This document shows, piece by piece, positions 10,393-22,488 of a stretch of DNA of 64,000 bases; the first letter of the stretch is position 1, and the number at the start of each line of letters is the position of its first letter. Under the pieces are notes generated by a model. The model saw only the letters and a list, made by a program, of their open reading frames with translations, was not told where the DNA came from and searched no databases. The stretch comes from Microdochium bolleyi (Eukaryota > Ascomycota > Sordariomycetes > Xylariales > Microdochiaceae), in assembly GCA_001566295.1 (NCBI GenBank), contig KQ964245.1:4035524-4099523 (forward strand), written 5' to 3'. The translations under genes were made by a program, and so were the position numbers.

Positions 10393-11915
10393 CTTGGGCT
10401 TTGCAAACGTTTCTTTCTGCTGTTTTGTTGCGAGTTGAGAGCAATGGAATGTAAACAAAGTAATCTGTCACACGGAACTTAACAGATCAAAGGACAGACT
10501 TGGATGATGAAAACAGGATGAAGGGAGACGATAACTCGCAGTCGACATCTCACGTCAGCAGTGATGTGGCTGTCCTAAATCATCCGGATGTCCGAAACTC
10601 CCTCTTGCCCGACTGTGCTGTCCGTGTCCGAATTAAGCCAGGACTGTCCCAATTCCGCCTCGGGGGAGATGCCCTTGAAAGTGGGAAACCCAGGGACTCA
10701 AAAGGTCGTTCGAACCCGTCAACTTCTGCCTCGAGACACTACGATGTAGTTGCGAATGTGGATCAAGTCTTTAATTTTGTCACGAGGGTTTTACAAGTAC
10801 TTGACGGGCTTCTGGGGCTTCGCGTTCCCAAAGTCCTCGCATTTTTTGTACCAAATGGTCGCACGGTGTCTCTCCGAGGCAACCTAACTCTTTCACTCGA
10901 ACCGTGGCCCAATAAGACTGCAAACCCTAAGTCTGGCGACATTAATTGAGACGGCAGCCTGGTACGAAAGTTGTGCATCCTGTTGGACCAGATAATTGTT
11001 GTTATCCGGGCCACAACTTTTACAGCTTCTTGAGTCTTTCCAGCTTGTCCCTGATTTCGCTGTTGCTCGGCACTGTCTACGCCTTGTTGTCAATCAAACT
11101 CTGGCGTGCTAAGATAGGGGCATCTTGGTAACTGTTTTTCTGTTTGTACTGAACAACCATACATCTGGAAATACATCCTGCTCGTCTCCGTCTGTGGTAT
11201 ACTGCTGAAAGCACCGGCTTACCTCGTTTGTTACCGAGGCGAAAGTGAAAGCATATCCATGGATCAGCACTGAGCATCGACTTGCTGTCATGCTGCGCGA
11301 GGCGTGCCGGCTTCGAGGTACGTGTCCGTATACGTACTTGAAGGGCGGAATCAACGCTAAAGCCATGCCCAGCGCAATGGAGGAGGTTGTCACCAGGTTG
11401 GCGATCTCGATGAGTAGCGTAATGAATTGACAGACGCCCAGAGCAAGGAGGGACACAACGGTGACGGACTACAACCATGCTGGAGAGAGGTTGGCCCGGC
11501 AGTAAGTGCTCAGTCAGTTCAAGGTTCGATAGGATATAGAAATTATCAGGATCGCCGTCGTGGAGAAGTGGCGAGCTGAAATGAGCAAGTGACACGCAGA
11601 AGCTGTGCAGTCGATCAAGAAGAATTCGGCAGTAGCTGAGGACCAGCTAACTTCAAATGGCCTAGAAAGGGTCCTCGTAAATTCAGTGATGTCCCTATCA
11701 AGAGTCATACTATTGTGGCACGCAGGAGGTTTGCCCGAGAACTCGAAACGTCAGGTTCGAAGCGGCCCGGGAGAGCCAGACATAGGACTCCGATTTCGTG
11801 CACTGCTACATTGGTCGGGAGAGGTCTGCCGGACCGCCCGTTGTGCTAATGAGTCAACTCATCCTGTTGCTTGATCCTGTCGCCTTGCTACAATATGATG
11901 CGACTGCTTCGAGCA
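10393..11915. other. Gene-free interval, about 1.5 kb
   Basis: No complete gene is evident between the small membrane-protein gene and the 3' end of lig4. A short exon-like hydrophobic stretch on the minus strand (about 11336-11469) is listed separately. The rest shows only overlapping, compositionally random frames. Confidence 0.5.
11336..11469 (-). pseudogene. Possible orphan exon or gene remnant encoding two hydrophobic helices
   Basis: On the minus strand a stretch bounded by an acceptor-like GTTGTAG (with a CTGAC upstream) and a donor-like GTACGT would encode about 44 residues including LLALGVCQFITLLIEIANLV and ALGMALALIPPFK, i.e. two membrane helices. No convincing partner exons are found on either side. 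It could be a decayed membrane-protein gene, or chance. Confidence 0.2.
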
Positions 11916-14900
11916 TTAGAGTGGTGCATATCTCTCCTCGTCGACACGAGTCCCGTTCGTCCAACAGTCATCTACCCATTGTCTGGTGACTACCCGTGGA
12001 AGTGGCGATCTTTTGCTCATAGTGGATCGTGCCGAGGCTGCCAGTTCTTGTTCTGACTTCTCATCCTGTGCCACGATTACAACCTGAGTGATGGAGTCAT
12101 CGTCAATGCTTTCTGTGAGATGACCCCCGCCAAACCGGATGTAGTTCCGCAGTTTGAGGAGCTCAATGTCCGAGAGGTCGCGGGCGACTTTGAGATAGAC
12201 GTGTTGACCTTGGAAAATATGGCCCCTGACAGAGCCGACATCATGTCCATGCTCTGCGAGTTGTGCCAGAAACAGCCCTTTGTTGAACGGCTTGTGTGTG
12301 TCGGCAATCTCCTTCTTCGGCATATCGCTCAGTAAGGCCTTCAACTCTTGCAAGTTCAAGTCTCGAGCATAGCTGTCGCCGAACTCATCAATGGTGTCCT
12401 CAGCCATCTCCCGCACGACGTCAGTCGAATGAAAGATATGCGAGGGTTCGTAAGGTAACAGAAAGTCTGCGTCATTCTGAGCAAGACAGTCCAATATCCA
12501 CTTTGGACGGATGATGTTGACCTCTCCAGCCTTGATGAGACTGGCCACCTTTACGACTTTTTTGTCCGCAATGAGAATTTGGCCACTGTCCGCATCCGCG
12601 CGCTGTGAGACCTTGCCTCCATTGGTCTTTACCAGCGTTTCCAACTGTGTCTTCGTCTTCTTCACCGGTGCCAAGCCTTCTGTCAGGATGCATATTTCTA
12701 AGCCAGCAAAGATCTTGGTCTTTGGCCCTGCAAACTCCGGGGGTGCATCTTCTTGGCCGGCGATGACGACCTCTTTTCTGGCTCTCTTGAATGTCCGTCT
12801 CTTCTTCTCGATTGTCATGGCGGCCTCCTTTTGCTGCTCCTCGGCCCCACGCTTCAGATCAAGAAACTCGTGCCAGTTCAAAGCAGCATCCCAGGCCTTG
12901 TCGAGCTTCATCGACCTGAACCGGGGAAATCGCAAGGTCACCTGTTTTGCGAATTGATCGGAGTACCCGGCGCTCGCTGCTTTGACCGAGATGACAATAG
13001 ACTCGCTGGGTCGAATCCAGACGTCAGGCTTCTCGCACTGCTGGCCCTGCGCCTGCCCGCCGAGTTCGATGTACTCGACTGGGGGCTTTTTTGAATCCCA
13101 TTTGTGCCATTTGCCTTCGGTTTCGTGACGGATCGTGGCGTAGTCCTCGGCACGAAAACCGCCACCCACTTTGCAGAAGCTGAAATGTTTCTCTGGATTG
13201 GCACCCGCTTCAATGTCGTTCTCCGTAACTCGGAGCCCACACAGGAAGGAAGAAAGATTGCCACCACGGTGCCCTGAGCCATAGAAACCACCAATGATGA
13301 CGACGTCTACCGACTCACCGAACTCGTCCATGTATTCTGGCTTCACCTTGACCCAATCGTCGTTCCTAGAATTCAACCTATACATTGAGCGTGGATTCTT
13401 GAGGACAAGTCCTTCAGAAGAGTCCGACACTACCTGCCGTAGTAAAGGCTCAATCTCGTCTCCGGAAGTGGCCTTGGTGTAGGGATGCACCTCCAATCGC
13501 CGCGCAGCTCCGGGCACGGCTTGTTCAAGCGCGTTGTGCCTGTCGCGTAATGTGTACTGAGTAAGAGGGCGGTCATTCAGGTAGAGAATGTCGAAGACGC
13601 GGAACACTGGCCGTGGGCCATCTGCGTCCGGATTGCGGCCTTCAGCAAGAGCTGCTGTCTTCAGCGTACCAAAGGGCATGATTTTGTCCATGGTTGGGTC
13701 CCACGTGATCATCTCTCCGTCCAGGATAAGGTTGCGGACACCGTCAGCAAACGCGGATTTGAGGTGACGTGTCAGAGCGCATTTCTCATCGTACAGTCCC
13801 TCGCCATAGAGGTATGTGTAATCTTTAGCCTTTCGAGACCAGAAGCAGAATCGTTTGCCGCCTCGAATGGAGTCGTCCTCGACCATGTGAAGCTGCATGC
13901 GTTCGCCATCAAGCTTCTCCTCGATCCAATATTCAGTGTCGTCCTCCACCGGGTTCGATCTGTTGAGCCGATCTACCAATTTCTGGAAAGAAGTCGATAT
14001 CTGGAACTGGGCGAGCTGCGGTTGAAAGCACTGCATAATGGCAACGTCTTGGCTTTCTTTGTTGAGACTGAAGGCAGGGTCGAAAAGCTCCCAACAGACT
14101 CGTCTTAGGCTAGAGGAGACACTGAAGAGCGTCTCACCCTCGGGATGCCACAGGTCGAGGAAAGTGCGCTCAGTGGCACCAACCTTCATTTGCTTGAGAA
14201 TGATACGAATTAGCCACATGAGCTCCTCGGGGTTCATGCGCTGGTAGAAAGTCTCAAAGATTGGCAGCTGCTCGCCCTCGCCCGTGGCAACAGCAAGTTT
14301 GTCAAGCATCTCGTTGACATCGGCAATGGTCATCTCTCCAGGGTCGACACGCATGGGCCGCTTGGAGAGGACCTCATAGCACCGCCCGGCGAAGTCGCCC
14401 GCCATGCGACTGGCGGCTGACTGGCCGGGCAGCTTCCAGTGCAGAATGTTGTAGCCGTCCTCCGAGTTCTTGTCGATTTTCATCAGCTTGACAAGGAGCT
14501 TGCCGATGTTGCTCTCTTTGAGTCCGTAGTTTCCTCTGTCACGATCTGATGACGGCAGAATCAGGCGAAGCGCGGGATAGAAGTCGTTGCCAACCTCTTT
14601 GCGCCACCGTGATATGAAGCGCTCGATGACCACACGTCGCTGCTCTTGTGGTGAATGTTTGCTGGGCCCATGGGGGCCGACCTTGGCTCTGGGAGGACCC
14701 GATGACTGCTTCTTGTTCTCGTTTAGAGGATTGAAGAGGTGCAGGTAAAGTTCCGAGAACCGGAGCGTCTGGGCATGATTTCTCGGCCGGTTAGGGTACC
14801 TGAGGATGATCAGTCGGTGCGCCGAGTTGTGTATTCGCTACCAATCAGGCGTACTTCTCGTCCAGGTCATTGAGTGTCTGGCCTGCAGTGGCATACTGGC

Positions 14901-14952
14901 GCTCCTCCTCATCTGCAGCTTCCGCATTTGGCGACCTTGCCTTTGGTGGCAT
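11916..14952 (-). CDS. lig4: DNA ligase IV (non-homologous end joining)
   Basis: ATP-dependent nuclear DNA ligase that seals double-strand breaks with its XRCC4/Lif1 partner. Exon 1 is 14855-14952 (ATG at 14952-14950, MPPKARSPNA), the intron 14800-14854 (55 nt, GTACGC/CAG), exon 2 11916-14799; the join reads LDEKYPNRPRNHAQTLRF. The protein is 993 residues, usual for fungal Lig4. In order: the N-terminal DNA-binding domain, the adenylation motif EEKLDGERMQLH with active Lys near residue 328, the OB-fold, then two C-terminal BRCT regions (IFAGLEICILTEGL to WILDCLAQND; and the last about 100 residues ending RQWVDDCWTNGTRVDEERYAPL). The long linker after the OB-fold (IEKKRRTFKRARKEVV) is the Lif1-binding side. 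It is head-to-head with pif1. Confidence 0.96.
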
Positions 14953-15621
14953 GATGACGGTTGGACGTGAAGAATGGAGGCACGACACGGGACGAGCGTT
15001 CAGGTGAGTGTCATTGTACGTGGCTAGTGGCGGGCAGCCCAGAGATGTCTGATGGAGTTAGTTTACGCTTTGTACTGCCTGTTCATCTGTGAAGATGGTG
15101 GAAGGTGCGTGCAGCTCGCAGTGCTGCCTGGCACTTCTGCCTGGCAACGGGGACGCACAAGATGCCAGGGCCTGGCTGGAGCACTCAGTGGTCGAGAGCA
15201 GCGTAGATCGCAGCCACTGCAGCACAGCCAGATCAAGGAGTCAATGCCGCTCGAGACAGCACAGATCTTGCCGGAGTACCCGATTGTACCGAAGCTCCAG
15301 GCTCATGCTACTGGTGCAGGAGGATCATGGCTCCGAGGTCACCCTTGGGCAGACAGGTGCCCCGCCCCAAGTTGCGCGCAGATCTCCAGGGGGCACGTTG
15401 CGACGCGCCGCCGCCGCGCAGGGCGCGCCTCCCAATCAATTAAACCGAAGCCGATTGCCCTTGCATGCGGCTTGTTTTTGTGCCACTGCCGCCGCCACCC
15501 ACAACCACAACATACATCACCGTCGCCAAGCTCCACACGCGGCCGGCATGGATACAGGCTGGCTCGGCTGGTCACGACAACCCTCCCTGGACGACGACAG
15601 TACACCTCTTTCCCCGTCTGG
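14953..15621. other. Shared divergent promoter of lig4 and pif1
   Basis: Only 669 bp separate the two ATGs. From 15052 the frame of pif1 is open without a stop, so upstream in-frame ATGs (15052, 15244) exist. Their translation is basic and low in family-like sequence, so I treat this as leader. No clear TATA box is seen. Confidence 0.6.
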
Positions 15622-18313
15622 ATGAACAAGAGCCTGGGCTTTCCAAGGCTGTCTTTGAGTCGCTCGCTCAGCGCCCCACGAACCTCGCCCTGGCCGTCCA
15701 GCCGTCTCCCATCACGCGGTTCCAAACCCCAGCATACGTTGTTGCTGTGCTCGCCGGCCATGTTCAAAAAGGCCAACGCCAGGTACAAATCCTCGGCGCT
15801 CTCTGGGCCTCCCGCAAAACCGACTGCTGCCACGCCTGCCACGGCTCAGACCTCGTTGACCCTCAACGGCAAAATCACCGACTCGTCCTGGACGGCTCAG
15901 CGTGCCTTGAGCTCCAGTGTTGCGTCCTCAAAGACAGCCAACAGCCAGCCATCCGGCACGGCTTTTCCGACAAACAACAGACCACCGTTGGCGAACTCGC
16001 GAGGCCTGACAACCAACAGTTTGGCAAGTCTCTGCCACGGCTCGGATTCGTTCACGCACGCTGCCACACCCACCATGGCGTCCCAGTCCAGGACCGTTGC
16101 ATCTGTGCTCATCAACGATGACGACTTCAGCGACGATGATCACCTCGATCTTGAATACAAATGTCCCACTTCACTGCCAGTACTGCCTGCTGTCAAGCCT
16201 TATGTCAGCCACGCGCCCGTCGAGGTTCCCACCAGCGAATTCCCCTGGTCGTCGTCGCCACAGTCTCACATGTTCCCGCCTGCAGCGAGCTCAACCTCAA
16301 CGAGCTCCGCGAAGCGAGACTCCTCTAGCTTCACCAATTCCGCTGTTGAGCCCCCAAGGGCGAAGAAAAGGACTCTCCCGAATAGTTTTAAGCGTTCTGA
16401 GAGTGAGACTCCTGCTCAATCCCAAATCAAAAAACCTTTGTTCAGGGAGCATGCAGGTAGCGCCACGAAGGCAATCGCGACGCCGGCCAGGGCGGGCAAG
16501 AATGTGCCTTGGGACTTGACCTTGAGCGCTACCAAGGAACAGCGGAAACAGCTGAAGAGCCAGGCGTCTAAATCAAAGCAGAGCTCTGACACACTCAAGG
16601 ACGAGGCAGGCGCTGCCAATGGTGCGCATAGGCAGGCGCGAAACACGGCAATCTCGCTTAGTTCTGAGCAGCAGCAAGTCCTCAACCTCGTGGTGGAACA
16701 GAAACAGAGCGTCTTCTTCACAGGTCCTGCAGGTACAGGCAAGTCTGTCTTGCTCCGAGCAATCATCGCCGAACTAAAGAAGAGGTGGGCGCGCGACCCC
16801 GAAAGACTAAGTGTGACCGCCTCGACGGGCTTAGCCGCGTGCAACATTGGCGGGCAGACATTACATAGTTTTGCCGGCATCGGTCTCGGCAAGGAAGATG
16901 TGCCGGCGTTGGTCAAGAAGATTCGACGGACACCAAGAGCGAAGAACCGCTGGTTGCGGACCAAGGTCCTGATCATCGATGAAGTATCCATGGTGGATGG
17001 CGAGCTCTTCGACAAGCTGGGCCAGATTGCGCGCACAATTCGCAATGACGGGCGTCCATGGGGTGGCATTCAGGTTGTCATCACGGGCGATTTCTTCCAG
17101 CTGCCGCCCGTGCCGGATGGGGATAAGAAGAAGGACATCAAATTTGCTTTCGAAGCAGAGACTTGGAACACCTCGATCGATCACACAATCGGCCTGACTC
17201 AGGTTTTCCGACAGCGAGACCCAGGTATGCTCGTCATGTACTTCACTTTCTTCGACCCGTCGACTGACCTTTATCACAGAATTCGCTGGCATGTTGAATG
17301 AGATGCGTCTGGGAAGAATAAGCGACAACACTGTGAAGATTTTCAAAGATCTCTCACGACCACTAGAAAACAACGACAATGTTGGGGTGACAGAGTTGTG
17401 AGTGACCATTCAGCCAGCGGCAGAGTTTTTTCTTTCGTTATTTCTTGCTAACAGAATCAGGTTCCCGACCAAGTACGAAGTCGAAAGATCAAACGAGGCT
17501 CGCCTCCGGCAATTGACAGGCGCCGTTTACAACTTCGATTCTGCAGACTCTGGCGAGCCTACTATTCGCGACAAGCTGCTTCAGCACATGATGGCTCCGA
17601 AAGTTCTTTCGCTCAAAAAAGGCGCACAAGTCATGCTAATCAAAAACCTGGACGACACGTTGGTCAACGGGTCTCTCGGCAAGGTTATTGGCTTTATGAA
17701 CGAGGCGACATTCAACATATACAACGAACGCGAGAACGCAGGAGACTCGAATACGGACGAGCTCCTTGAAGGTGGTGCAAAGAAGATCAGAAGTTTCACA
17801 AACGACTCCGGCGCCACGAAAGACCTCAAGGAATACCCACTCGTCAGATTCAACGCCACGGACGGGACGCATCGCAGTCTGTTGTGCAGTCCTGAAGAGT
17901 GGAAAGTCGAGCTGCCGACTGGGGAAGTCCAAGCAGCACGAAAACAAATTCCCCTAATTCTTGCGTGGGCATTATCAATTCATAAAGCCCAGGGTCAGAC
18001 CTTGGAACGGGTCAAGGTTGATCTAGGCAAGGCCTTTGAGAAGGGTCAGGCCTATGTCGCACTCAGTCGTGCCGTGAGCAAAGGCGGCTTACAGGTGCTC
18101 CGTTTCGAGAAGAGTAAGGTGATGGCCCATCCGCGAGTCATTGCGTTCTACAACAGGCTGTACAGCGTGGATCTTGCTCTCACTGCTACCAAGAAGCCGA
18201 ACACTATCAAAGATTTCACGAACAAGACCTCAGGTTTCCTAATGTCCGGCAAGGGCGTTGATGTCATTGATCTCGATGAAGATGAAGAAGCCATGGCCGC
18301 AGCCTACGCATGA
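15622..18313 (+). CDS. pif1: PIF1 5'-3' DNA helicase (mitochondrial and nuclear)
   Basis: Superfamily 1B helicase that unwinds G-quadruplexes and forked DNA, and acts in mitochondrial DNA upkeep and telomerase control. Exons are 15622-17224, 17280-17397 and 17461-18313; introns 55 and 63 nt. The second acceptor is set by ELFPTKYEVE across the join. The long form is 857 residues. Walker A is GPAGTGKS (about residue 368), Walker B IIDEVSMVDG, with GDFFQLPPV and the C-terminal ALSIHKAQGQTLERV and QAYVALSRAVS motifs. The first 46 residues from 15622 contain several Arg and Ser and no acidic residue, like a mitochondrial presequence; a second ATG at 15760 (MFKKANARYKSS) would give an 811-residue form without it. 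The central region before the helicase core is low-complexity. Confidence 0.93.
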
Positions 18314-19313
18314 AAGACTACAATCTTTTCCCTACAGGTATCAGGGGAGCTCATCACTTGGTGATTTTACTAGTAGTGGACGGGTGCTTGGAATTAGAGC
18401 TGGCGCAAGCTCACAAGGTGTTCCTGGCGCATGGCATTAGAGCATGATACCACTCCATGTATTTCTTGGGTCCTCTCACAAGCACCAGCAGGGACAGTAG
18501 TCTACTCAATTCTGATGCAGATAGATGTTAATCAGATGCTTACTGGGTGTATCTTTGATTGCGAATGTCTTGTGTGTGCTGTAGTCTGCCGGAGAAGTCA
18601 ACCATCTCCGAACTTGTCAAAAATCCATACATCTGTCGGAGAAATTTCTGGGACATACGCTCCAAGCGATTTCCTGTCCTCTATTTTGAGTACGATTACA
18701 AGTGCCCTGCAGACTGGAACCATGGATATGCGTAGCTTGAAGGCGAGCGGAGGGCATTTATCGATAAGGAAAGCTTAATCTGGGGCCTGCAGCCTGTCCT
18801 TGCCGTCTGAGGCACCACATGCCACTTTCCCGTTCTCGAGAAAGTACAGGCCGCAACGCCAAATCGGCAATCTCCCACCAAGGTCGACTCTAATACCACC
18901 GCAACTCGCAGCATCATCGAGCCACCAGCCAGCCACACGACCACGACGATATCAACAGGCACCCGCACGACATCACCATTTGGCTGGCTGCGCTCATATA
19001 GGACGCACCGCGCGTCACTTTTCTTTGCGAGCGTACGGGCACCTGAGCCGGGCACAGTCGGCTGCGACCCGACGATCCGCAGCGCCCAAAGGTAGCATTC
19101 GTCGCAACAGTGACTCGACGCCAGTCACCCCACCTGCCAGCTCGCGAGTATTCACGACCCAAGGCAGTCTACAGTCCTGCGAACACACCTCGCCTCTGAC
19201 GCCACAACTGGTTGGGCTGGTGGCTACAACTCGAAACCCGTCTGCAGACCTGGCACCGAGACCTACCTCAAGGTTCGCTCGGGAAGGCCAGTCTGCCACA
19301 CGCGCCAAGGAGT
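18314..19313. other. Intergenic region and leader of edc3
   Basis: 1 kb between the pif1 stop and the edc3 ATG. An open frame covers 18800-19313 but runs in a different phase from edc3 and is compositionally basic. I read it as untranslated leader, though short upstream reading frames there could affect translation. Confidence 0.5.
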
Positions 19314-21633
19314 ATGGCCGCGTCTTATATTGCGCCATGGGCGGGCAAGCAGGTGATAGTCGAGCTTGCCGCTCCGCCGCATGAGCGCATACAGGGCACA
19401 ATCGCGGATCTGGTTCCTCAAAGTCATCTTGGACTGCAGAATGGTAGGTTACATGATGCACGCATGCTATCTGAAATGCACGGTATGGCTGACCAGCGTG
19501 CAGCGTACTATTTGAGCTCCGGGCAAATGCTCCTGCACCTCACGATCGCCTCCAGCAACATCCGCGACCTTCAAATCCTACCTGCCGCGCCCGAGCCACA
19601 GCACAGTCGCAACAATTCATCGTTCAATATACCCTCCTTTACGTCTCCTGTTCCGACGCAGCAACAAAACGGCTCGCATACGTTCCATGATCCCGCCATC
19701 ATCAGCATGAACGAAAAACCAGGGAAGACGACCCTGCTGAACAAGACTGTGCAGCCAGCACCGATAATCACAAACAGGCCGAGGAACAGTGTTGTGATTC
19801 CGAACCCGGCAGACCGGATGACCTTCTCATCTCCAGACCAGACAGACACAACCACGACTGCTGGGCCTGTTGCAGAACTCCAGGCGGCAGTTGTCGACCC
19901 CACCAGGCTTGACACGACCGACGACGACGAGGTACTAGGAACACCAACAGCAGCAACACCTCAAGCACCCACTCGGAAAGGAAAAGGGAACCGCAATCGC
20001 AGTAGGAAGAAGGGTCGGAATGGCCAGCAGGAGAACGACGATATCCAAGCTGTACAGGCAAAAACAACGAATCAAGGCAAGGGCTGGAGGCAAACTCCAA
20101 TACTAGAGTCGACGAGCTCCTTCCAACCTTTTGCAGCACTTCGCAAAGCCCAGAAGGCTCGTGGTTCGGCTGCTCTCAATGGGGAAAATGGCTGGGCTTC
20201 CGAGGACGTCACAGACGTGCAGGGAGCTGGAGATTTTGACTTTGAGGGTGAGCTAGCCAAGTTTGACAAACGCACCATATTCAACGAGATGCAGAAGCAG
20301 GACGACGTCGACGAGTCATTGCGCTTGGTTGGACACAACCGGCTACCAAAGTCGAAACCCGGAACAGCAGGAGGCAAGAATCTTCACTATTCTGAGAACG
20401 TCTTGGACTTGCCGTCTGGCTCGGCGAGCAAGCTCAAAGAGACTCCCGACGACTTCTGGAAGAGCGAGGCTGACGAAGGAATTCTGGGTCACGATGGGGA
20501 GAAACTGAGTGGACGCGAGGGTGGTAGTGGTCGCACCTCGCGCCTCAGAGGAGAGTCCCGAGTCTCTTCAAGCCGACGCTCACAGTCGCGCAAGGCTAGC
20601 GGCACGGCGACTATGGGTGGAGCAGCTGGCCTGCCGATTCGAGTCAACTCCAGTGTCAGTATCATTCTCTGCGAGAAGTCTCTTCCTTCATGAACTTGCT
20701 GACCTTTCATAGCTCGCTACACATTCTGCCGGCCAAGGCTTCTACGCAGTGCCTTCTAATCGCCGGGTAGAGACAGTCACTCATCTGCAGATGCTCGTGG
20801 TGGAAAACGTAGCACAGAACGACTTCGAGCTTACCGAAGATCTCATGGCCGAGAACGCTGGGCGGAGCATTGCAGAAGTGGCCATGAAAGCTTTACAAGA
20901 GCCTGCGATGAAGCTTCGCAAGGAGTCAACTCCAAATTATCACATCCCAACGATAGCGATATTGGCAGGCAACAACAAGTCAGGCATTCGGGCAGTTGCG
21001 TCTGGACGGCATCTCAGAAACCGAGGCATCAATGTATTGGTGACCGTGGTCGGAATCGAGCGAGAGCGAGATCTCCTGGACGACTTGCGAAAGCAGATCC
21101 GACTCTTCCGCAATTTCGGTGGTTTGGTAACAACAAGTGGCGGTCTTTACGAGCAGCTGGCGAAGTCCAACGACAGCCTCAGCTCGTCGCCACAGGCCTC
21201 AGTAACTTTGATTATCGATGCTCTCCTCGGATTGACCATCTCATTCGAGGAGCTTCGGAAGTCGGAGCAGGCTACTACATACGAACTGATGCAGTGGGCA
21301 AATCGCAATGATGCTTTCGTCATGGCCGTCGACATCCCCAGCGGCATCGAGCCTTCAAGCGGCAAGGTCAACGTCATTGACGGTGCCAAGCTGTATGTTC
21401 ACCCCCGCTACGTGGTGGCTCTAGGCGTCCCCAAGCAAGGACTTCTGAGGGCCATAGAGATGGGCGAGGATCAGGGCGACGTCTTCATGGTCGATGAGTG
21501 GAAGCTCTATTTAGCGGACATCGGTCTCGGAGCGCTGGTCTGGCGCAAGGCCGGCACCAAGATCCGTAAGGGGGTCGACTTTGATGGGAACGGTGTCCTT
21601 GAGCTTCGATACCAGCCGCCACCATCGGCCTGA
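19314..21633 (+). CDS. edc3: EDC3, enhancer of mRNA decapping (LSm, FDF and YjeF-N domains)
   Basis: Cytoplasmic P-body scaffold that binds Dcp2 and the Dhh1/DDX6 helicase. Exons are 19314-19443, 19504-20654 and 20713-21633, 733 residues. The start is the first ATG giving MAASYIAPWAGKQVIVEL, the LSm-like domain (residues 1-75). A long polar, disordered middle includes a basic RKGKGNRNRSRKKG stretch. The FDF domain is plain (DFDFEGELAKFDKRTIFNEM near residue 320). The YjeF-N fold fills the last 290 residues (MLVVENVAQNDFELTEDLMAENAGRSIAEV; IAILAGNNKSGIRAV; AVDIPSGIEPSSG). The first intron is 60 nt, in frame and stop-free, so an unspliced model adds 20 residues inside the LSm domain. The second intron has a GTCAGT donor. 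Confidence 0.93.
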
Positions 21634-22488
21634 ATGCATTGGGCGAGAATAAGATTCCACCTAATCACTTTTCCGTCTTCCTTTTCCTCCTTACTTGATT
21701 CTGACTCCCGGGCTTCGCGAAGGAGAAGGTCGGGAATTTTAGCAAGCACGCCTGACATTATACCATACCCTTCTTATGCATTTACATCATCAAGGCGTTA
21801 TACTACTACTTCTACCTGCATAGAAAAGCACCAGAGCCTTGCAGAGATTCCTGTGGGTGCTGTGGACACTGTTACACGACGATCTGTAGATAGCATGCGC
21901 CATGAGATCCACAGAAGATGGAACTAGCTCTCCATGATGCCTTGTCTTTCCGACCTTGAGGCCTCGACGGTGAACACGCACAACTCGTGCGTGTCCTGCA
22001 ATCCGATGGGCTTGGATGCATGACCCCTTACCCATGTTGTGTCCCCCCGCGTACGAGTGCTTCATCCATCTGTCACTGATCCGATGGTACTACCATTGGA
22101 CTCTGCGGGAGTTCGAAGAATAGGCCAACTGCCAACCTCGCCACAAAGTTTCGGTTTCCTGAACAATGTCCTATACAGCCTGTATGATCCATGAGACTTG
22201 TACGACCTGCCACGCTGGCCTAGGCCCGTGTCGCAATAATGTGCAAGATGAGCATGACGGCCGCGGCACGACCTGTGTTACCGATGGCAGGTGCCAATCT
22301 CTGTTGCGCACTTTTATGGTCCACTGCCTGAATCTGAGTGTCTCCTCGTTCAAACTCGGCACTCAACTCGGCGTTCTTCTTTCAGAGTGCTGGACAGTGA
22401 TCTTTGCTTGCTCCAGGTGACAGGCCTACTCACGTTCATTCACTCGGATGGGATCTTATAGGCCTTCTACTGGCGGTTTCCTCCTCCT
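21634..22488. other. Intergenic region
   Basis: 855 bp between edc3 and the sulfotransferase-like gene. No protein-like frame or RNA gene is recognisable. It should hold the edc3 3' end and the downstream promoter. Confidence 0.55.

Noticed and set aside
10690..10730. Possible tRNA T-arm around GTTCGAACC
   Set aside because: The flanks do not form a T-stem, and no anticodon arm or acceptor stem is present.
10762..10899. Protein-like run FYKYLTGFWGFAFPKSS on the plus strand
   Set aside because: Short, ends quickly, no start or joinable exon found; kept only as a curiosity.
18800..19384. 194-residue frame overlapping the EDC3 start
   Set aside because: Different phase from EDC3 and basic low-information sequence; fits the 5' leader.
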